DNA of 64,000 nucleotides from Bacillota bacterium (GCA_023413135.1 JAEZQK010000090.1:1-64000); one strand, 5' to 3'; counted from the stretch's first letter, positions 33,948 to 42,173 are shown. The notes: generated by a model not told the origin, from the sequence alone. Program-made: numbers and translations.

Positions 33948-35381
33948 TTGAACGAGCAAATCCTCAATAAGCAAGCCTCCCTTGCCGCTTACCCCGATTA
34001 TGACCGTGCGCTGGTTGCCGGAAAACTGCAAGCCGCACTTTCCACCCTTAATCGCAAGATCGTGGTGCTGGACGACGATCCCACCGGCGTTCAAACAGTG
34101 CACGGTGTGTACGTATACACCGACTGGTCGGAGGAAAGCATCCGGGCCGGCTTAGAAAGCCCAGAATCCATCTTCTTCATACTCACCAATTCCCGCAGCT
34201 TCGATAGTGGAAAGACTGCGCAGGTGCATGAGGAGATCGCCCGCCGGGTAGTGAAAGTATCCAAGGAAACGGGCAAGCGCTTTCTCTTGATCAGCCGCGG
34301 CGATTCCACGCTGCGGGGCCATTATCCGCTGGAAACGCAGGTACTGCGTGAAACGCTGGAGCGGGAAGCGGAAGAAAAGATCAATGGCGAAATCATACTG
34401 CCCTTCTTTCTGGAGGGCGGGCGCTATACCATCGGCAATGTGCACTATGTGGCCATGGGTGACGAGCTCGTTCCCGCCGGACAGACGGAGTTTGCCGGGG
34501 ACAAGACGTTCGGCTATAAAAGCTCCAACCTTTGTGAATGGATCGAGGAAAAGAATGGCGGAGCGTACAAAAAGGAGGATGTGACCTGCATCACCCTTGC
34601 GGAATTGCGCGCTCTGGACTTCGCTTCCATCGAGCAAAAGCTGCTTTCCGTTTCCGGATTCGGAAAAGTGGTGGTGAATGCCGTCGATTATGCCGATGTG
34701 GAGGTGTTTGTCACCGCGCTGGTTTCTGTGCTGAATAAGGGCCGGGAGTTCCTGTTCCGCAGCGCGGCGGTGCTCACCAGGGTTTTGGGTGGCATCCAGG
34801 GCCGGGAAGTGCTCACCAGGGAGGAGCTTAACGACAAGGAAAACAAAAACGGGGGCCTCATTCTCATCGGCTCCCATGTGAAGCGTACCACCCAGCAGCT
34901 GGAACAGTTGAAAAAGGCCGGCTTTATCACCTTTGTGGAGTTCAATCAGCACCTGGCGGTGGATGCTCAAAAATTGGCTGCGGAACAAAAACGCGTTATC
35001 AGCATCGTGGAAGCGGAGATCAAATCGGGCCGGACTGTGGCCGTATACACCCGGCGGGACAGGTTTGATTTGAACACCACTGACAAGGAAGAGGAATTGC
35101 GCTTGTCGGTACGCATTTCAGATGCGGTTTCGGGCATCGCCGGCAACCTTACCGTGCGGCCCAACTTCATCATCGCCAAGGGCGGCATCACCTCCAGCGA
35201 CGTGGGTACCAAGGGTTTGAAGGTCAAAAAGGCGCTGGTTTTGGGGCAGATATTAAAAGGCGTGCCGGTATGGCTGACCGGGCCGGAAAGCAAATTCCCC
35301 AATATGCCCTATGTGATCTTCCCTGGCAACGTGGGCGACGAAAACGCACTGTACGACGCGGTATTGAAACTACAACCGTAG
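33948..35381 (+). CDS. Four-carbon acid sugar kinase-like protein (DUF1537), kinase 2
   Basis: A 477-residue member of the same fold as kinase 1 but of a longer subgroup. N-terminal substrate domain KIVVLDDDPTGVQTVHGVYV and LLISRGDSTLRGHYPLE; C-terminal nucleotide domain FIIAKGGITSSDVGTKGL. Sequence similarity to kinase 1 is low apart from these motifs. Start: TTG 33948 with AAAGGAGTG upstream (no in-frame ATG nearby). It begins a second transcript with the SDR gene or continues the catabolic operon past repeat E. The substrate is probably another acid sugar or hydroxy-keto acid of the same pathway. Confidence 0.82.
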   Translation: MNEQILNKQASLAAYPDYDRALVAGKLQAALSTLNRKIVVLDDDPTGVQTVHGVYVYTDWSEESIRAGLESPESIFFILTNSRSFDSGKTAQVHEEIARRVVKVSKETGKRFLLISRGDSTLRGHYPLETQVLRETLEREAEEKINGEIILPFFLEGGRYTIGNVHYVAMGDELVPAGQTEFAGDKTFGYKSSNLCEWIEEKNGGAYKKEDVTCITLAELRALDFASIEQKLLSVSGFGKVVVNAVDYADVEVFVTALVSVLNKGREFLFRSAAVLTRVLGGIQGREVLTREELNDKENKNGGLILIGSHVKRTTQQLEQLKKAGFITFVEFNQHLAVDAQKLAAEQKRVISIVEAEIKSGRTVAVYTRRDRFDLNTTDKEEELRLSVRISDAVSGIAGNLTVRPNFIIAKGGITSSDVGTKGLKVKKALVLGQILKGVPVWLTGPESKFPNMPYVIFPGNVGDENALYDAVLKLQP

Positions 35382-35397
35382 CGAGGAGGAAATCATC

Positions 35398-36138
35398 ATG
35401 CGTTTTTTAGGTAAAATCGCCGTGGTGACAGGCGCGGCCCAGGGTATCGGAGCGGCCATCGCCAAGCGGCTTTATGATGACGGGGCGGATTATGTGGCAC
35501 TGCTGGATCTGAACGCAGAAAAGCTGGCCGCAGCCGCATCGGCAATCGATCCAACCGGCCAACGGACGGGGGTACACGTTTGCAACGTATCCAAACCCGA
35601 AAGCGTCCAGGAAGTGTTTGGGCAGATCGAGCAAAAGTTTGGCCGCATCGACATTCTTGTGAACAATGCCGGCATCACCAGGGATGCCATGCTCCACAAG
35701 ATGACCGACGAGCAATGGCTGTCGGTAATCGATGTGAACCTGAACAGCATGTACTACTGCTGCAAGGCCGTGGTGCCGGGCATGCGGGAGCGCAAGTACG
35801 GCAAGATCGTGAACCTGGCCTCGGTGTCCGCCTTCGGGAACATCGGCCAGACCAATTATGGCGCCTCCAAGGGCGGCGTGATCGGGTTCACCAAGTGCCT
35901 GGCCCGGGAAGTGGCCCGCAGCCGCGTAACGGTGAACTGCATAGCCCCCAGCTACATCAATACCGATATGCTTCGCGCCGTGCCCGAGCAGGTGATGCAA
36001 AAATTCCTGGCCGCCATTCCCATGGAGCGGCTGGGCGAGCCGGAGGAGCTGGCCGCAGCGGCGGCATTCCTGTGCTCCGACGATTCCAGCTTTATCACCG
36101 GCGAATGCCTGGTGGTGTCGGGCGGATCGTATATGTAA
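35398..36138 (+). CDS. Short-chain dehydrogenase/reductase, FabG-like
   Basis: The 246-residue Rossmann enzyme has the cofactor motif VTGAAQGIGAAI (10-21), NNAGIT (about 89), the catalytic Ser in LASVSAFGNIGQ and the YGASKGG Tyr-Lys pair (Tyr about 153). The D at LLDLNAEK suggests NAD+ preference. Although close to 3-oxoacyl-ACP reductases, its place after the acid-sugar kinase suggests it oxidises a hydroxyl of the pathway intermediate, producing a beta-keto acid. AGGAGG precedes ATG 35398. It ends at the terminator at 36144-36180. Confidence 0.88.
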   Translation: MRFLGKIAVVTGAAQGIGAAIAKRLYDDGADYVALLDLNAEKLAAAASAIDPTGQRTGVHVCNVSKPESVQEVFGQIEQKFGRIDILVNNAGITRDAMLHKMTDEQWLSVIDVNLNSMYYCCKAVVPGMRERKYGKIVNLASVSAFGNIGQTNYGASKGGVIGFTKCLAREVARSRVTVNCIAPSYINTDMLRAVPEQVMQKFLAAIPMERLGEPEELAAAAAFLCSDDSSFITGECLVVSGGSYM

Positions 36139-36143
36139 TCATG

Positions 36144-36180
36144 TCGTGAAAATCGCTGACGCGGTTTTCACGATTTTTTT
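36144..36180 (+). terminator. Intrinsic terminator of the catabolic operon
   Basis: CGTGAAAATC pairs with GATTTTCACG-type right arm (GCGGTTTTCACG), followed by ATTTTTTT. Directly downstream of the SDR stop. Confidence 0.8.
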
Positions 36181-36492
36181 CAGAATTTCCTTATAATTTA
36201 GCGCACCGTACTTCACTGCGCTCGCTCGGCGCGTTGAATTACGGCCAGAAAATTCTGCAAGGAATGGATTTCTTACGAAATCCTTCCGAAATCGCCGCAC
36301 ATGTCGCCGATTTCGGATTGATAAACGAGGGGACCGCGGTCCCCTCGTTGCTCCCCGTGGTTGGTGACGCGCTGATCTCGCTTGCAAAGTTGCAGGCGGG
36401 ATTTGTTTTGCAACCAAGTCATATAGGCTGTATAATGTTTTTGGCAGCAGGGGTGAATGGTCCGAACGGCGATGCTGATATGAGCTGCGCAG
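36181..36492. other. Gene-free stretch with several palindromes
   Basis: No convincing gene. It contains the stem CCGAAATCG/CGATTTCGG (about 36287-36318) and the perfect palindrome GAGGGGACCGCGGTCCCCTC (36329-36348). It leads into repeat B copy 2. Confidence 0.5.
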
Positions 36493-36618
36493 GCGGGCGA
36501 TTGATAATCGCCCCTACACCTGCATGGGGTTTGTTGTCGCCTCTGCCGGGGCATGCGGGAGCCGGGAGGAAAGCCAATATACTCTTAGCAGCCGTAGGGG
36601 CGATTATCAATCGCCTGC
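36493..36618. repeat. MITE-like repeat B, copy 2
   Basis: 126 bp bounded by GCGGGCGATTGATAATCGCC and its near-perfect inverted complement ending at 36618. Read on the minus strand, its interior (AAGAGTATATTGGCTTTCCT, CCCCGGCAGAGGCGACAACA) aligns with copies 1 and 3. Confidence 0.8.
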
Positions 36619-36750
36619 AGTGCACCGGCTATCGATAAGCCGGAGGAAGGCTAACTCATCCACTAGCAGTTCTTTCATACGTTCACGTATAAGTTTGGTT
36701 TTATCAGATTCACTTTGATTCATTCCATTTTGAACAGGAGGGAAACCCCT

Positions 36751-37143
36751 ATGGGCATCCTATCAAACAGCGTACATACGGGCCTTTTTGTAGAGGATGT
36801 CGAAAAGATGGTATCATTCTACAGAGATATTCTGGGCTTTGAAACGGACTGGGAGGTTGGTCCATTTGCTAGCTTTAAAGTAAAAGACGGCGGATTGTTC
36901 CTGTTTGACAGGAAACAATTCGCCGCATCTATGAAGCAAGAGTATTGCCCGCCAAAGGGATTCAATCAAACCATGGAAATAGGCATCGGCGTTCCGACGA
37001 AAGAGGATGTGGACAAAGAATATAAGCGTTTATTGTCCCTTGGTGTTCATTCGCTGACGGGAGAACCTGTCACGCAGCCATGGGGGCAAAGAAACTTTTG
37101 GATCGCCGATCCCGAAGGGAATTATATTGAAATTGGCTGCTAA
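36751..37143 (+). CDS. VOC-superfamily (glyoxalase/dioxygenase-like) protein
   Basis: The 130-residue protein has two beta-alpha-beta-beta-beta units typical of vicinal-oxygen-chelate proteins: HTGLFVEDVEKMVSFYRDILGFE at the start and VTQPWGQRNFWIADPEGNYIEIG at the end with the metal-ligand Glu. The substrate is unknown. AGGAGGG lies 8 nt before ATG 36751; the longer frame upstream has no ribosome site. It converges with the AraC-type regulator. Confidence 0.8.
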   Translation: MGILSNSVHTGLFVEDVEKMVSFYRDILGFETDWEVGPFASFKVKDGGLFLFDRKQFAASMKQEYCPPKGFNQTMEIGIGVPTKEDVDKEYKRLLSLGVHSLTGEPVTQPWGQRNFWIADPEGNYIEIGC

Positions 37144-37158
37144 AGATTGCTTTATTCA

Positions 37159-38031
37159 TCAAGCATACGTCTTGCTGCGTTTGCGCTTGCGGTATTCGCT
37201 GGGGGATTGGCCGATTTGCTGCTTGAAAACGCGGTTGAATGTCTGCACGCTTAAAAAACCTGTCTGCTCCACAACTTCGGTAATGTTATAGTCCGTATAA
37301 ATCAAAAGCCGCTGGGCGTTGTTCACCCGTATGGCGTTCAAATATTCCACAAAGGAGATGCCTGCGTTTTTCTTGATGTATTTTGAACAATAGCTTTCGG
37401 TCAGCCCCAGATGGTCTGCCAGCATCTTCAGCGTCAGCTTGCCGTAGCAGTTGTCCTGCATGTATTCCAGGGCGGCTTCCATATAGCGCAGGTTTTCAAT
37501 GGAAACTGGCACGAATTCGGCGATGATTTCCGGCGTGGCCAGCAAGATCGCCGTCAATTCCACCAGCTTGCCATAATAGAAATATTCCTTGTATTTGGGC
37601 AGGGAGCAGTTTAACATCTCAAGAATCAATTCCCATACCATTTCGTTGGAACGTGTTTTGAACACCAGGCTGTACAATTGCTGATAGGCTTCCTTTTGAG
37701 CCGACTGGAAGAAGGAGGGCAGGAGCCATTCCTTCATGAACTTGATTTTGATGATGTCGGCCTCCTGCTTTTTGGGCAGGTATTCGTGCAACACGCTGCC
37801 ACGGATGCACAAAAGCTCGCCGGCGGATATGGTGAACACATGATCTTCCACCATGATCTCCACCTGGCCGGAAAGCACGAAGGCCATTTCGATTTCCTTA
37901 TGCAGATGCTTGTCGGAGACGTATACATCGTCGATTAGCGCGCATTGCGGCTGACCTACGAACAAATGAAACAGCTCCATCGGCACCTTTTTCCGGATGC
38001 TCCCCTCCGGCTTGGGGGCATTTGCGTGCAT
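37159..38031 (-). CDS. AraC-family transcriptional regulator
   Basis: The 290-residue activator has an N-terminal cupin sensing domain (about 15-100; HLHKEIEMAFVLSGQVEIMVED with the cupin His/Glu pattern) and a C-terminal double helix-turn-helix of about 100 residues (LTLKMLADHLGLTESYCSKYIKKNAGISF; ITEVVEQTGFLSVQTFNRVFKQQIGQSPSEYRKRK). It would bind a small carbohydrate-like effector. The gene has a perfect-consensus promoter and AAGGGATG before ATG 38031. Divergent from the lactonase-like gene, a likely target. Confidence 0.9.
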   Translation of the reverse strand: MHANAPKPEGSIRKKVPMELFHLFVGQPQCALIDDVYVSDKHLHKEIEMAFVLSGQVEIMVEDHVFTISAGELLCIRGSVLHEYLPKKQEADIIKIKFMKEWLLPSFFQSAQKEAYQQLYSLVFKTRSNEMVWELILEMLNCSLPKYKEYFYYGKLVELTAILLATPEIIAEFVPVSIENLRYMEAALEYMQDNCYGKLTLKMLADHLGLTESYCSKYIKKNAGISFVEYLNAIRVNNAQRLLIYTDYNITEVVEQTGFLSVQTFNRVFKQQIGQSPSEYRKRKRSKTYA

Positions 38032-38078
38032 TGGACATCCCTTTCTATTCGCATTCCGCTTCCGTTTATTGCTTCTTC

Positions 38079-38107
38079 ATTATAACAATACGAAAAGTAT
38101 GTGTCAA
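38079..38107 (-). promoter_or_regulatory. Perfect consensus sigma-A promoter for the AraC-type gene
   Basis: On the minus strand TTGACA (38107-38102) and TATAAT (38084-38079) are exactly 17 bp apart, about 48 bp from the start codon. A fully consensus promoter implies steady, strong transcription of the regulator unless repressed. The plus-strand gene at 38170 has TACAAT at 38134-38139 but no good -35 box. Confidence 0.85.
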
Positions 38108-38169
38108 CCAAGGGCATAACGGCCAAATTGTGGTACAATGGTTTTGTTTATGGAATGCGGAGGTAAAAA

Positions 38170-39192
38170 ATGAAAGCGCTGATATTGATAGGTACCTACA
38201 CATCCAGGGGGAATGCACAGGGGATCTACGAGGCGGATTTGGATATGGAAAGCGGCGATTTGAGCAGTGTCCGCCTTGTAATCCGCCAAAAAGAACCTTC
38301 CTATCTTACATTGTCCATGGATGGGAAGCGGCTGTATGCGGTGGAGGAAACAGTGCCGGCGGGCCGCGTGTTCAGCTACACGGAATCACCGGATGGCTGG
38401 GTGCAGACGGGATGTGAATCCTCCGGAGGGAGCGCGCCTTGCCACGTGATGCTGGATGAAGAGCATAATACGCTGGCCGTGGCCAACTATATGGACGGCG
38501 CGGTAAGCTTTTATGGTTTGGATGGTGCCGGCGCGCTGCAGTGCGGCCCGCAGACGATTGTGATGGAAGGGAAAGGCGTGCATCCAAAAAGGCAGGAGTG
38601 CGCCCACGCCCACCAATGCGTGCGGTATGGGGAAAAGGTGCTGGTAAGCGACTTGGGCACCGATAAGGTGCGCGTCTTTTATAGGGGCACTGACGGGCGA
38701 TACGGGGAGGAAGCGCCTCTTGTGCATACCCGGCCCGGCGATGGGCCACGCCATATGTGTTTGACGAAGGATGGAGCAATGCTTTATCTTTTGTGCGAGC
38801 TTCAAAACGTGCTGTATGCCTTCCGCAAAACCGACGGGGGTTTTGTGGAGGAGGGCGTTTATGCATATCTTCCGGATCAAGCGCCTCAAAGCTCGGCGGC
38901 GGCGATCCGTATAAGTGACGATGAACGGTTTTTGTTTGCTTCCAGCCGGGGCGGGTTTAATGGCGTGGCACTGTTTGAGCTGGACTTAAAAACGCGTCTG
39001 CCTCTGCTTCAGGATGTATGTTTAACCAGCGCGATCCCCAGAGACATTTTGCCGGTGGGGGAATATTTGTTATGCGCCTGCCAGGATGCAAATGCGGTGC
39101 AGGTGATGAAGCTGGACCGGGAACAAAAGAAGCTGGCCGTACACGGTGAAATCGAAGTGCCAAGGCCGGTATGCCTGGTATTGAAGCAATAG
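38170..39192 (+). CDS. Lactonase-family seven-bladed beta-propeller protein (YbhE/Pgl type)
   Basis: The 340-residue protein matches the 6-phosphogluconolactonase/YkgB family: IGTYTSRGNAQGIYEADLDMESGDLS, PSYLTLSMDGKRLYAVEE, GSAPCHVMLDEEHNTLAVANYMDGAVSFY, HAHQCVRYGEKVLVSDLGTDKV and GPRHMCLTKDGAMLYLLCEL. It has no signal peptide, so it is cytosolic. It would open sugar-acid lactones, producing an acid sugar, which would fit the adjacent acid-sugar genes. Ribosome site GGAGG before ATG 38170. Confidence 0.85.
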   Translation: MKALILIGTYTSRGNAQGIYEADLDMESGDLSSVRLVIRQKEPSYLTLSMDGKRLYAVEETVPAGRVFSYTESPDGWVQTGCESSGGSAPCHVMLDEEHNTLAVANYMDGAVSFYGLDGAGALQCGPQTIVMEGKGVHPKRQECAHAHQCVRYGEKVLVSDLGTDKVRVFYRGTDGRYGEEAPLVHTRPGDGPRHMCLTKDGAMLYLLCELQNVLYAFRKTDGGFVEEGVYAYLPDQAPQSSAAAIRISDDERFLFASSRGGFNGVALFELDLKTRLPLLQDVCLTSAIPRDILPVGEYLLCACQDANAVQVMKLDREQKKLAVHGEIEVPRPVCLVLKQ

Positions 39193-39201
39193 AGAAAGCT
39201 A

Positions 39202-40095
39202 TTACCTTACCCAGATCACAGACGGGTCTATCGCATCGATCCTTGGGGAGCATGTGCGCGCCATGGCACCGGCCATTTCCTCCGTCATTTCTTCGATTTT
39301 TTTCTTCACGGCGTCTGCTCCTCCTTCCTGAAGCGGTCCCATCAAAGCGCGCCCCACGGATACCGCGGTGGCGCCAAGGGCCAGCGCCTTGAACGCGTCG
39401 ATCCCGCTTTCCACGCAGCAGTCCACAAAAATCGGCATGCTTCGGTCCAATGCCTTAGCGATCCTGGGCAGCACCATAAGCGGCGGCACCGCATAGTTCA
39501 AAATGCCATGATGGTGGGAAACAACAATGCCTTTGACGCCCGCTTCCGCGCATTTGCAGGCATCCTGCTCGCTGAGCACCCCTTTGATGATGAATGGCAG
39601 ATTTGTCGCCCGGACAAAGGATTTGATTTCATCCAGCGTCTTGGGAACCATGTTCAGGCCCAGAACGGTATCGTATTTTCCCTTGCCGTTGAACGCATGA
39701 TCGATGTCCATGCCTACGGCCAGCGCACCGCACTTTTGTGCATGCTCTATTTTTTTGAATATGACGTCATTGTTCAAATGAGGCTTGATGATCTTGATGG
39801 TTCTTGCTCCCGTTAAGGTGATGGCCTCCAGTTCATCCTCTCCGCCCATGCCTGTCCACATCACCGCGTTTGCGGCAAATACCCCCTTGGCCATTTCCAC
39901 TGCGCCACCCTGGCGGCAGTTATCCAGGTGAGAGAGCGCGGCCGTCATAATGGGGGTGGAGAATGTTTCGCCGTAAAGCTCAAGCTTTGTGGACGGAGTC
40001 ACCGCATCCAGGTGCCGCATCTCGATGAGCAGCCTGTCAAAATACTCCCGTGTGATTTGATTGGCGTCGCCCATTTTATGCCTCTGCTGATCCAT
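39202..40095 (-). CDS. FMN-dependent alpha-hydroxy-acid oxidase-like protein
   Basis: A 297-residue TIM-barrel flavoprotein, shorter than the usual 350-380 of lactate or glycolate oxidase. FMN-phosphate motif ALGATAVSVGRALMG, conserved Lys in PFIIKGVLSEQDA and the His in VVSHHHGILNYAVPP are present. The consensus SNHGGRQ is replaced by SHHHGIL, so the substrate-binding Arg after the catalytic His is lost, and the GGIRxGxD region reads CCVESGID. The true start is ATG 40095 (GGGAG upstream); the open frame runs much further but overlaps the divergent gene. Probably a variant dehydrogenase of unknown substrate. Confidence 0.8.
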   Translation of the reverse strand: MDQQRHKMGDANQITREYFDRLLIEMRHLDAVTPSTKLELYGETFSTPIMTAALSHLDNCRQGGAVEMAKGVFAANAVMWTGMGGEDELEAITLTGARTIKIIKPHLNNDVIFKKIEHAQKCGALAVGMDIDHAFNGKGKYDTVLGLNMVPKTLDEIKSFVRATNLPFIIKGVLSEQDACKCAEAGVKGIVVSHHHGILNYAVPPLMVLPRIAKALDRSMPIFVDCCVESGIDAFKALALGATAVSVGRALMGPLQEGGADAVKKKIEEMTEEMAGAMARTCSPRIDAIDPSVIWVR

Positions 40096-40188
40096 ATAAT
40101 TCTCCCATTCCTGTTTTTCTTGCAGTATACTGCATATGGTTTCCTTTGTCCATTCCGTAAGATAAGAGGAAAATGAAAGAGGAAGCGT

Positions 40189-41040
40189 ATGAAAGCGTAT
40201 ATCCGGGCCCATATGGATCAATTCCGGGTGCTGTCCGTGAGCACAAACAAGGTGCTTTCGTTTGCCTGGGGCGGGGGAGAGTACATTGCAAAAAAGCAGG
40301 TACTGCCGGATGACAGGCCTTCCCCGTTCTGGCAGATGATGCGGGACGTGTTCGGTTCCGATTTTGTAAGGCAGAGGGCGTGCATGAAAAACATCAGTGC
40401 GCTGCTGGGGGAAAACCCGCATATGCGATCGGCGAAACTGGTGCTTGCGGATGAGGAAGAAAGGCTGCTGGTGTTTGAAAAAATGCCGGGCATGGGCTGG
40501 GAGCCGGATGTTTTTCCGGCTGGGGTCGGCATTGCGTACCAGTTGGGCCTGTTCATAGGCTTCAACCATTTTAGGCGCTATGACGGCATCGATTTGCCCG
40601 GCATGGGCGGCGGCAGCGGCCTGAAGGATAGGTTGCTGCGCCACATGAAGGACGTTATATCGCTGCACTTTAGCGGGGGAGACCTGCTGGACAAAAGCGT
40701 CAGGGCCTATTTTGAAAGATTGAGGGCAATGGATTTTGCGTGCGATGACCTTTCTTTGATCATGGCGGATATATCGGCAAACCAATTCCTGTTTGAGCAT
40801 GACAGGATTTCCGCCTGCGTGGATTTGGATGCGTATGTGATCGGGCCCAAAGCCTGGGAGCTGGCACTCATCCAAAATTGCGTAAAGGATATGGAGAGCT
40901 TCAAAAGAGGGTATGAGCAGTATCAAGAATATCCGGATATGGAGAAGGCAAGCGGATTTTATGGTTTTTTGATGGCGCTGAACGATATTTGGGGAAAAGA
41001 AGAAATGCGGGGGTTCTTGGAAAAGAAGGGTTTATTTTGA
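40189..41040 (+). CDS. Uncharacterised APH/kinase-fold-like protein
   Basis: The 283-residue protein resembles the aminoglycoside phosphotransferase fold in outline: an N-terminal beta lobe with a Lys (GGGEYIAKKQVL), then LSLIMADISANQFLFEHDRISACVDLDAYVIGPKAWELALI, which corresponds to the usual HGDLHxxN followed by xxDWExxxxGDPAxDLA. The catalytic HGD is ADI here, so His and Asp positions are altered, though the metal Asp (DLD) remains. It may be an inactive kinase relative. Ribosome site GAGGAAG before ATG 40189. Divergent from the FMN oxidase-like gene. Confidence 0.55.
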   Translation: MKAYIRAHMDQFRVLSVSTNKVLSFAWGGGEYIAKKQVLPDDRPSPFWQMMRDVFGSDFVRQRACMKNISALLGENPHMRSAKLVLADEEERLLVFEKMPGMGWEPDVFPAGVGIAYQLGLFIGFNHFRRYDGIDLPGMGGGSGLKDRLLRHMKDVISLHFSGGDLLDKSVRAYFERLRAMDFACDDLSLIMADISANQFLFEHDRISACVDLDAYVIGPKAWELALIQNCVKDMESFKRGYEQYQEYPDMEKASGFYGFLMALNDIWGKEEMRGFLEKKGLF

Positions 41041-41065
41041 TCTGGTATTACATGAAACGGTGCAA

Positions 41066-41191
41066 GCGGGCGAACACAGTTCGCCCCTACACCGTAAAGA
41101 GTTGGTTGGGTTTTCTTCCGGCTCGTATACGCCCCGGTAGAGAAGCCAACAAACTCCAATCAAATGTAGGGGCGAACTGTGTTCGCCCGCC
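41066..41191. repeat. MITE-like repeat B, copy 3
   Basis: 126 bp bounded by GCGGGCGAACACAGTTCGCC and its exact inverted complement GGCGAACTGTGTTCGCCCGC. The interior (AAGAGTTGGTTGGGTTTTCT, GCCCCGGTAGAG) matches copies 1 and 2. Its end hairpin differs from copies 1 and 2, but both ends of this copy changed together. Confidence 0.82.
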
Positions 41192-41228
41192 ATGTGACAT
41201 GTCCCAGCAATTTTTTAAATCAAAGAAA

Positions 41229-41289
41229 GATAGGGATCCCAAAGGGATGTTATCCCTTTGGCGGGAGTCCAGAGGGCAGAGCTCTCTGG
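41229..41289 (-). repeat. Double-hairpin repeat E, copy 2, overlapping a coding 3' end
   Basis: GATAGGGATCCC-AAAGGGAT-GTT-ATCCCTTT-GGCGGGAGTCC-AGAGGGCAGAGCTCTCT. The element covers the stop codon and the last 12 or so codons of the permease gene at 41250-42173, so the sequence RALPSGLPPKG comes from the repeat. Confidence 0.75.
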
Positions 41290-42173
41290 CGTCGCCTCAG
41301 GCTCAGCAACACCAGCATCAGCACCGTGACCAGGTAGGGGGACATGGCGGCAAGGTTGGAGGAAACGCCGACGGACTGGAGCCGCAAACCCAGCGCGTCG
41401 ATAAAGCCGAACAGCAGCGCGGCCAGGAACACCCTGGGCGGATTGGACGCGCCAAAAATCACGCAGGCCACGGCGATAAACCCACGGGAAGCGCTCATGT
41501 TTTCGGTGAACATGGTCAAATACCCCAGCGACAAATGCGCCCCGGCGATGCCACTGAACAGGCCGCAAGCAAGGGATGCTTCATATTTCATCCTCTCGGG
41601 GCTTATACCCGCGCTGCGCAGCGACTCAGGGTGCTGCCCCGCTGCCCGCATCCAGAAGCCGTGAGGCGTCTTGTACAAAAACAGCCAGCACAAAAATACG
41701 AACAGCCAGCTTACATATATCAGCAGCGTGTTCCGGTTCATAAGCGGCCCAAGAATGGGGATGGACTGCAAAAGCGGCCAGTCGAGCCTGGGCAGCGGAA
41801 CGATCTGGGGGCTTGAAAATGCGCCCTTCACGCCAAAGATGGTGCGCAAAAGGAACACGGTAACAGCGCCTGCAAAAATGTTCAACGCCACGCCAATAAT
41901 AAATTCATCGCTTTTGAAGCGTATCACAAAAACGCCGAAAAACAAGCCCAGCAAAAGCCCGGCCAGGATGGCGGCCAGGACCCCCGCGGCCCAGCTGCCC
42001 AGGAAGTAGCTTACCGCCACCGCCACAAAAGCCCCCACCAGCATCATGCCGTCGATGCCGATGTTCATAATGCCCACATGGTCGGTGAACAAACAACCCA
42101 GTCCGGCCAGAATGATGGGCGTGGCGGTACGCAGCGTATTCTGCAGCAAGCCAATGTTGAAAATATCGTTCAC
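41250..42173 (-). CDS. BMP-type ABC transporter permease 2 (YufQ type)
   Basis: The 307-residue BPD_transp_2 permease has about nine helices and the family motif DHVGIMNIGIDGMMLVGAFVAV near the N-terminus plus ASRGFIAVACVIFGASNPPRVFLAALLFGFIDALGLRL. These permeases serve nucleoside or BMP-lipoprotein importers. It overlaps permease 1 by 4 bp (ATGA). The extreme C-terminus RALPSGLPPKG is encoded by repeat E and is unlikely to be ancestral. Confidence 0.88.
   Translation of the reverse strand: MNDIFNIGLLQNTLRTATPIILAGLGCLFTDHVGIMNIGIDGMMLVGAFVAVAVSYFLGSWAAGVLAAILAGLLLGLFFGVFVIRFKSDEFIIGVALNIFAGAVTVFLLRTIFGVKGAFSSPQIVPLPRLDWPLLQSIPILGPLMNRNTLLIYVSWLFVFLCWLFLYKTPHGFWMRAAGQHPESLRSAGISPERMKYEASLACGLFSGIAGAHLSLGYLTMFTENMSASRGFIAVACVIFGASNPPRVFLAALLFGFIDALGLRLQSVGVSSNLAAMSPYLVTVLMLVLLSLRRRQRALPSGLPPKG

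Noticed and set aside
40096..40926. N-terminal extension of the FMN oxidase-like frame
   Set aside because: The extra 277 codons lie antisense to the 40189-41040 gene; the true start at 40095 has a ribosome site and matches the family start.
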